Shown here: positions 6,519-10,703 of the stretch, piece by piece
Layout: each line of letters begins with the position of its first letter
Position numbering within the stretch: position 1 is the first letter of the stretch
From: Akkermansia muciniphila
Lineage (GTDB): Bacteria > Verrucomicrobiota > Verrucomicrobiia > Limisphaerales > SXTU01
Length of the DNA: 10,703 bases
NCBI GenBank assembly: GCA_945872195.1
Contig: CAMBZO010000048.1
Span: 1-10,703, forward strand
Reading direction: 5' to 3'
Position numbers and translations under genes: made by a program
Notes under the pieces: model-generated
Told to the model about the DNA's origin: nothing
Databases searched by the model: none
What the model saw: the letters and a program-made list of their open reading frames with translations, nothing else

Positions 6519-8087
6519 CTACGGCTGCTTCTCGAAGTCCGATTCGTTCACCCAGCCGGTCTTGAGCTTCTCGCCCTTCATGAAGCGCTCGTAGAATCCT
6601 ACATGGCCTTTGTTCGCGTGCGGGTATTTGTCGAACACGTCGCCTTTGCCCTCCATGCGCGGGTCGCCTTGCTGCCGCAGCTTCGCGTGGAGTTCGGCTT
6701 TGAGCGCGGCGAGTTGGGCGGCCGCGGTGGCGCTGGGGGCGAGGTTGTTCACGCAGTCGCGGTCGGTGCGGAGGTCGTAGAGTTCCTCGGCAGGGCGCTT
6801 GCCGAAGGCCAGCGCCCACGGGATGTCGGCCGCGCTGAGGCGGTGGGCGTCGAGGATGAGCGACTTCGTCGGGCTGGCGTCCACGTTCAGGTAACCGGTC
6901 TCGGGGTTGCACGCGGGCCAACGGGACGGCTCGAAGTTTTGCAGGAAGAGCACATCGTTCTTCACGATGCCGCGGATGGGATAGCCCACGTCGCCGGGCC
7001 GGCCAATGTCGTGGCGCTCCATGCCGACGAGCACATGGTCGCGCGTGGGGTTCACGCGGCCGGACTTCTCCGAGCGGAAAATGTCCGTGAGGCTGCGGCC
7101 TGGACTCGGGGCCATGCCAGTCTTCGCCCACGGGAGGCCGGCCAGCTCCACGAACGTCGGCGCGAGGTCAATGAAGCTCACGTAGTCGTCCACCACGCGG
7201 CCTGCCTTCTTGATTCCGGCCGGCCACATGGCGGCGAAGGGAATGTGGTTCGAGGCTTCGTAGGCGCTGCCCTTGCCGCGCGGGAAGGGCATGCCGTGAT
7301 CGGCGGTGACGATGACGAGGGTGTTCTCCAATAGGCCGCGCTTGGCGAGTTCGGTGAGCATCCGTCCGAGATGCCGGTCGAAGTGTTCGACCTCGAACGC
7401 GTAGTCGAGCAGGTCGTTGCGCACCGTGTCGTTGTCCGGCCAGTAGGCGGGCACGCGGTCGATGTCGCTCAACTTCTTCCCCCCCTTCGCCACGCCGGAG
7501 CCGAACTCGTAGCCGCGATGCGGTTCAATCGCGCCATACCAAAACGCCCACGGCTGGTTCGTCGCGGTGGTGTCGAGGAAGTCGGTGAAGTTCGCGGCGT
7601 AGTCGTTGTTGCTGATGGCGGTGGTGGGCGGTGGGGCTTTGTGCGCGTTGAACGCCTTGCCGGTCATCTGCCGCGCCTGTCCCAGCGCGTTGGTCGCGAC
7701 GCCCGGCCCCCAGCCTTTCATCGTGTGGCCGACGGTCCAGCCGTTCTCCGCGAGCGCCTCGCCCCAGCCTTTGAACTCCGGCGGGAAGTAGCAGATGTGG
7801 TTCGCGGCCTCCTTGAGTTGCCAGGAGTTGCGGCCCGTGAGGATGCACGCGCGGGACGGCGCGCACTTGGCGTTCGGTGTGAAGGCGCGGGTGAACAGCA
7901 CTCCGTCCTTCGCCACGCGGTCGAAGTGCGGGGTCTTCACCCAGCGCGTGCCGTAAGCGCCCGCGTGCGCGCCCCAGTCGTCCGCGATGGCGAAGAGGAT
8001 GTTCGGCGGGCGCTCGGCGGCGCGGGCGGTGGCCGTGAGGCAAACGAACGCGAGAAGGCAACTCAGGCGAAGCGAGTTCAGTGACAT
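6519..8087 (-). CDS. Secreted type I (formylglycine) sulfatase, heparan N-sulfatase-like
   Basis: The 522-residue protein starts with a signal peptide (about 1-24, ending TARAAE). The metal-binding pair Asp36-Asp37 lies in ADDWG. The catalytic motif CAPSR (75-79) carries the cysteine that a formylglycine-generating enzyme must oxidise. Lys124 in MKGWGPG, His190 and the DHG motif (263-265) complete the active site. The MKGWGPG stretch, the RHDIGRPGDVGYPIRG stretch and the C-terminal GKGDVFDKYP resemble sulfamidase (SGSH)-like environmental sulfatases, but the true substrate is open. It probably removes sulfate from sulfated polysaccharide outside the cytoplasm. ATG at 8087 is chosen because the signal peptide begins there; the frame stays open far upstream, but that part only shadows the gene on the other strand. 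No maturase is in the window. Confidence 0.93.
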   Translation of the reverse strand: MSLNSLRLSCLLAFVCLTATARAAERPPNILFAIADDWGAHAGAYGTRWVKTPHFDRVAKDGVLFTRAFTPNAKCAPSRACILTGRNSWQLKEAANHICYFPPEFKGWGEALAENGWTVGHTMKGWGPGVATNALGQARQMTGKAFNAHKAPPPTTAISNNDYAANFTDFLDTTATNQPWAFWYGAIEPHRGYEFGSGVAKGGKKLSDIDRVPAYWPDNDTVRNDLLDYAFEVEHFDRHLGRMLTELAKRGLLENTLVIVTADHGMPFPRGKGSAYEASNHIPFAAMWPAGIKKAGRVVDDYVSFIDLAPTFVELAGLPWAKTGMAPSPGRSLTDIFRSEKSGRVNPTRDHVLVGMERHDIGRPGDVGYPIRGIVKNDVLFLQNFEPSRWPACNPETGYLNVDASPTKSLILDAHRLSAADIPWALAFGKRPAEELYDLRTDRDCVNNLAPSATAAAQLAALKAELHAKLRQQGDPRMEGKGDVFDKYPHANKGHVGFYERFMKGEKLKTGWVNESDFEKQP

Positions 8088-8163
8088 GGCGCGACGGTAG
8101 CAAAGCGGGGCGGCGAGGGAAGCGCGCAGCAACGCCGCCACTTTGGGTCGGGTCACCGAAGTT

Positions 8164-8282
8164 TCAGCCACAGATGCACACAGATGAAACACAGATGGCT
8201 CCTTATCGGGGCCGCTTTGTGCCCGGTTTCTCCTGACTCCTGCCCCTTTATCTGTGTTCCATCGGTGTGCATCTGTGGCTGA
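8164..8282. repeat. Inverted repeat with 10/11-base-periodic CACAGAT arms
   Basis: Bases 8164-8196 are repeated inverted at 8250-8282 with 31 of 33 positions matching and a 53-base centre. The left arm has CACAGAT at 8169, 8179 and 8190. The right arm has ATCTGTG at 8250 and 8271, with a degenerate ATCGGTG at 8261. The element is in the 300-base gap between the divergent sulfatase and lectin-like genes. Its A/T content is clearly higher than that of its surroundings, which suggests a separate origin. The rest of the gap (8088-8163, 8283-8387) shows no gene and no clear promoter. Confidence 0.8.
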
Positions 8283-8387
8283 GAATCGGGATGCGGATGC
8301 AAAGGGCAGCGCCCCTCGGCTGCGAAATCGCCCGAAACAAATCCGGGATTGCTCCCGTCTAGCCTGCCAACGAAAGTAAGCACACGT

Positions 8388-9194
8388 ATGAAACACGTTT
8401 TCCTGACCTTGCTCGCCGGTGCCGCGCTCGCCCTCGCGGCGGAGAAGAGCTTCCCAACCCACTGGGGCAAGCCACCGCAAATCCAAACCCGGGATTACCG
8501 CGAACTCCCCGGAGGCTACGGCAAGGGCAGCTCGACGCTGGGCAATTGGATTACCGCCAACTTGCAGAAGGACCAACTCGCCCAAGCCAGCGGCGTCAAA
8601 TCCGCTGCCGCACCCGCCGCGAAGGCCATTTACTCGCAGGACTTCGAGACGACCGACGTGGACAAAGTCCCCGACGGAATGCTGGTGCTGGACGGCGGCT
8701 TCGCCGTGAAGCAGGCCGGCAGCGGCAAGGTGCTGGAGCTGCCCGGCGACCCGCTCGAAACCTTCGGCATCCTCTTCGGCCCGACGGAGAAGGACGGCCT
8801 CTGCGTGTCCGCGCGCATTCTGGGCACGGGCAAGGGCCGGCGCTTCCCGGTGCTCGCCGTGGGCCTCAGCGGCGTGGGCGGCTACAAGCTGCAAGTCTCA
8901 CCCGCGAAGAAGCTGCTCGAACTCTACCGCGGTGAAGACATGAAGGCGTCTGCGCCGTTCGACTGGCAGAGCGGCAAGTGGGCGCAGTTCAAATTCCAAG
9001 TCCGCCCGGCCAAGGCCGGCGAGTGGCAGGTGGAAGGCAAAGTTTGGGCCGAGGGCACGCCCGAGCCAGCCGCGTGGCAAATCAACTTCACGGAGACCAC
9101 CGCGCCCACGCCGGGCCGTCCGTCCATCTGGGGCCTGCCCTTCTCCGGCACGGCGATTCAGTTCGATGACTTGGCGGTGACGGCGGTGAAGTAA
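8388..9194 (+). CDS. Secreted protein of unknown function, possible lectin-like beta-sandwich
   Basis: The 268-residue protein starts with a short signal peptide (about 1-18, ALALAAE). Next comes a compact motif, PPQIQTRDYRELPGGYGKGS followed by STLGNWI, at about 29-55. I recall similar text in other planctomycete and verrucomicrobial exported proteins, though I cannot search for it. From about residue 80 (YSQDFE) to the end (IQFDDLAVTAVK) the alternating hydrophobic pattern and the closing FDDL are typical of concanavalin-like (LamG/DUF1080-like) beta-sandwich domains that bind or cleave carbohydrate. No catalytic residues can be named. ATG 8388 is chosen because the signal peptide starts there. 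It is divergent from the sulfatase and 89 bases ahead of the isomerase-like gene on the same strand, so a role in polysaccharide use is a reasonable guess. Confidence 0.8.
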   Translation: MKHVFLTLLAGAALALAAEKSFPTHWGKPPQIQTRDYRELPGGYGKGSSTLGNWITANLQKDQLAQASGVKSAAAPAAKAIYSQDFETTDVDKVPDGMLVLDGGFAVKQAGSGKVLELPGDPLETFGILFGPTEKDGLCVSARILGTGKGRRFPVLAVGLSGVGGYKLQVSPAKKLLELYRGEDMKASAPFDWQSGKWAQFKFQVRPAKAGEWQVEGKVWAEGTPEPAAWQINFTETTAPTPGRPSIWGLPFSGTAIQFDDLAVTAVK

Positions 9195-9198
9195 CTAT

Positions 9199-9270
9199 TT
9201 GCCCGCGGATAAAGCGGATGACGCGGATGCTGACGAATTTATCCGTGTCATCCGCGTCATCTGCGGGCAA
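9199..9270. repeat. Inverted repeat with 9-base-periodic GCGGAT arms
   Basis: Bases 9199-9228 are repeated inverted at 9241-9270 with 26 of 30 positions matching and only 12 bases between. The left arm has GCGGAT at 9205, 9214 and 9223. The right arm has ATCCGT, ATCCGC and ATCTGC at 9241, 9250 and 9259. Every step is nine bases. It starts four bases after the stop of the lectin-like gene and ends 13 bases before the next ATG, so any read-through mRNA would carry a long hairpin right at the isomerase start. Confidence 0.78.
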
Positions 9271-9283
9271 CCTTTTCCAACAA

Positions 9284-10102
9284 ATGAAAACAAAAATGCT
9301 CCTCGCGCTGGCCTTGACCAGCCTTCTCCTCACCTCCACCCAAGCCGCCGACTACGCGCCAAAGGTCGGCCTCCAGTCGTGGACTTGCCGCAACATGAAG
9401 TTTGAGGAAGTCGTCGCCTTCGCCGAGAAGCACGGCATCAAGCATCTCCAAGCCATCGGCAATCACATCAACCCGACCGGTTCGCTCGACGAAGCGAAGG
9501 CGAAGAAGGCCATCCTCGATGCGAAGGGCATCAGCTTTTACACCTTCGGCGTGGCCGGCACCTCGCCGGACAAGGAAGTGAACCGCAAGCTCTTCGTCTT
9601 CGCCAAGGCGATGGGCATCAAGGTCATCATCGTCGAGCCGAAGAACGAGAAGGCGCTGTGGGACGGCCTCGAAGAACTCGTGAAGGAATACGACATCAAG
9701 CTCGCCATCCACAACCACGGCAAAGACTCGGTCTATGGCACGCCGGAGAAGGTTTGGTCCGTCATGAAGGACCGCGACGCGCGCATCGGCGTGTGCATGG
9801 ACGTCGGCCATCTCACCGGTGCGGGCTTCGATGCCGGCAAGGAGTTCGTGGCTTACAAAGGCCGCGTGCATGACATCCACCTCAAGGACAAGAAGACCGA
9901 GAAGACCGCCGACGGCAAGAGCGTCATCCTCGACGTGATGGTCGGCACCGGCGACGCGAACTACAAAGGCCTGCTCGCCGAGCTGAAGAAAGCCAAGTGG
10001 GGCGGCGTGATGGCCATCGAGACGGACAACGGGACGTATGCGAAAGAGCCGAGCGAGTTCGTCGCTGGCGCGATCAAGTTCGTGAAGGACAACGCGAAGT
10101 AA
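9284..10102 (+). CDS. Secreted sugar phosphate isomerase/epimerase-like TIM-barrel protein
   Basis: The 272-residue protein starts with a signal peptide (about 1-22, ending STQAAD) and continues as a xylose isomerase-like TIM barrel (PF01261). Probable metal ligands and active-site residues are visible at strand ends: Glu118 (VEPK), His143/His145 (IHNHG), Asp173 and His176 (CMDVGH), His199 (DIHLKD) and Glu246 (IETD). The family isomerises or epimerises free or phosphorylated sugars and inositols. Export argues for a free sugar in the periplasm rather than a phosphate ester. ATG 9284 is chosen because the signal peptide begins there; an in-frame start at 9218 lies inside the inverted repeat. 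ATG 9293 is a close alternative. Exported versions are common in Planctomycetota-Verrucomicrobiota genomes, but their substrates are mostly unknown. Confidence 0.9.
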   Translation: MKTKMLLALALTSLLLTSTQAADYAPKVGLQSWTCRNMKFEEVVAFAEKHGIKHLQAIGNHINPTGSLDEAKAKKAILDAKGISFYTFGVAGTSPDKEVNRKLFVFAKAMGIKVIIVEPKNEKALWDGLEELVKEYDIKLAIHNHGKDSVYGTPEKVWSVMKDRDARIGVCMDVGHLTGAGFDAGKEFVAYKGRVHDIHLKDKKTEKTADGKSVILDVMVGTGDANYKGLLAELKKAKWGGVMAIETDNGTYAKEPSEFVAGAIKFVKDNAK

Positions 10103-10116
10103 CGGCGCTAACGAGG

Positions 10117-10195
10117 GCGCGCCAGCGTTTGGACTGCGGCGGCTTCAGCGCCGCTCTTCCCCGTTCCCCGGAGCCGTCTCCAGCGGCCTTTGGGA
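10117..10195. repeat. Two-hairpin repeat-like element before glcF
   Basis: Two short GC stems with seven-base loops stand side by side. GCGGCG (10136-10141) pairs with CGCCGC (10149-10154), and GCCG (10173-10176) pairs with CGGC (10184-10187). The loops GCTTCAG and TCTCCAG are alike, so the second looks like a shorter, diverged copy of the first. The first stem, with CTGCGGCG before and CGCCGCTC after the loop, resembles the arm at 154-176. The element fills most of the gap between the isomerase-like gene and glcF and may also act as a weak terminator. Confidence 0.5.
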
Positions 10196-10224
10196 TTGCC
10201 CGCCTCCGCCTCCGCGCGTAGTAA
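10196..10224 (+). promoter_or_regulatory. Possible sigma70-type promoter of the glcF-like gene
   Basis: TTGCCC (10196-10201, four of six matches to TTGACA) is followed by a 17-base spacer and TAGTAA (10219-10224, three of six matches to TATAAT). The ATG lies 22 bases beyond, with no clear ribosome binding site. The spacing is good, but both boxes are weak, so this is only a candidate. Confidence 0.25.
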
Positions 10225-10245
10225 TTCGCCCCGCAACGAACCGTC

Positions 10246-10703
10246 ATGGCCGCGCCCTTCTCCCATCTCAAAGACCTCGACTACTCCGTCGTGCAGCAGT
10301 GCATGCACTGCGGCCTCTGCCTGCCCACCTGCCCGACCTACGACGCCACCAAGCTCGAGCGCAACTCCCCGCGCGGCCGCATCTCCCTCATGCGCGCCAT
10401 CGCCGACGGCCAGCTTGAGGCGACGAAGGCCTTCGCCGACGAAATGTATTTCTGCCTCGGCTGCCTCGCGTGCATGACCGCCTGCCCGGCGGGCGTGAAC
10501 TACGCCGAGCTGTTCGAGCACGCCCGCGCCGAAGCCGAGGCCAGCGGCGTGTTGAACAACCCGAAGCGCAACGCCATCCGCGCCTTCAGCGTCGGCTGGC
10601 TCTTCATGGACTTGAACCGGCTGAAAGTCCTCGGCTTCGCCATGCGGCTCTACCAGCAGCTCGGCCTGCAATGGCTGGTGCGCAACAGCGGCGTGATGAA
10701 GCT
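10246..10703 (+). CDS. glcF: Glycolate oxidase iron-sulfur subunit-like protein, 3' end cut by the window
   Basis: The first 152 residues are visible and open to the window edge. Two complete 4Fe-4S binding motifs are present: CMHCGLCLPTCP (Cys19, 22, 25, 29) and CLGCLACMTACP (Cys70, 73, 76, 80). Between them lies SPRGRISLMR (41-50), typical of GlcF. In this family the subunit passes electrons from a flavin subunit (GlcD/GlcE), which oxidises glycolate to glyoxylate, towards the quinone pool. The cysteine-rich CCG domains expected next would be outside the window. LutA/LldE-type or other (Fe-S)-binding CCG proteins are alternatives until those are seen. No glcD lies upstream; it may follow. 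Confidence 0.85.
   Translation, partial: MAAPFSHLKDLDYSVVQQCMHCGLCLPTCPTYDATKLERNSPRGRISLMRAIADGQLEATKAFADEMYFCLGCLACMTACPAGVNYAELFEHARAEAEASGVLNNPKRNAIRAFSVGWLFMDLNRLKVLGFAMRLYQQLGLQWLVRNSGVMK

Noticed and set aside
6495..8084. Two plus-strand frames opposite the sulfatase
   Set aside because: The composition is dominated by Val, Arg, Gly and Ala; the sulfatase signal peptide and CxPSR motif lie on the minus strand.
8088..8894. Upstream extension of the sulfatase frame
   Set aside because: It passes through an inverted repeat and then lies opposite the lectin-like gene; the signal peptide begins at 8087.
5624..9270. Inverted repeats read as a CRISPR array
   Set aside because: The repeated words are only 4-7 bases, arranged as mirrored arms, without spacers of regular length or cas genes.

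Overview
The window looks like chromosomal DNA from a GC-rich Gram-negative bacterium of the Planctomycetota-Verrucomicrobiota group, most probably Verrucomicrobiota. The evidence is the combination of a Tat-exported DUF1501 protein, a secreted sulfatase, a secreted sugar phosphate isomerase/epimerase-like protein, and a cdaA-cdaR-glmM operon without Shine-Dalgarno-rich starts. This is inferred from gene content; there is no rRNA or other phylogenetic marker to confirm it.

Layout. Bases 1-324 are intergenic and hold a large inverted repeat and a hairpin. Bases 325-3060 are a tight three-gene operon on the plus strand: diadenylate cyclase (cdaA), a short YbbR/CdaR protein, and phosphoglucosamine mutase (glmM), with junctions of -1 and +1 bases and a terminator-like hairpin behind glmM. 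A Tat-exported DUF1501 protein (3159-4580) runs tail to tail into a zinc-dependent medium-chain dehydrogenase on the minus strand (4585-5613). Divergent from that is a DedA-family membrane protein (5793-6437), which converges on a secreted type I sulfatase on the minus strand (6519-8087). Divergent from the sulfatase are a secreted protein of unknown function with a likely lectin-like beta-sandwich (8388-9194) and a secreted TIM-barrel sugar isomerase/epimerase-like protein (9284-10102). The window ends inside a glcF-like iron-sulfur subunit gene (10246 to the edge).

How the genes work together. The first operon links c-di-AMP synthesis, its membrane regulator and the first committed enzyme of amino-sugar supply for peptidoglycan. 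The DedA protein belongs to the family now linked to undecaprenyl-phosphate recycling, so it also concerns the cell envelope. The sulfatase, the lectin-like protein and the isomerase-like protein suggest use of sulfated polysaccharides outside the cytoplasm, but no shared operon can be shown because the sulfatase lies on the other strand.

The most unusual feature is between the genes. Six of the seven intergenic gaps longer than 70 bases carry a repeat-like inverted-repeat element, and the seventh carries a simple terminator-like hairpin. The elements differ in sequence but fall into two designs. In one (61-190, 6447-6517) each arm is itself a GC-rich palindrome, as in REP/BIME elements. In the other (5624-5719, 8164-8282, 9199-9270) each arm holds three copies of a 4-7 base word spaced 9-11 bases apart, about one DNA helical turn. 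I do not know a name for the second design. No tRNA, rRNA, CRISPR array, transposase or prophage gene is visible.
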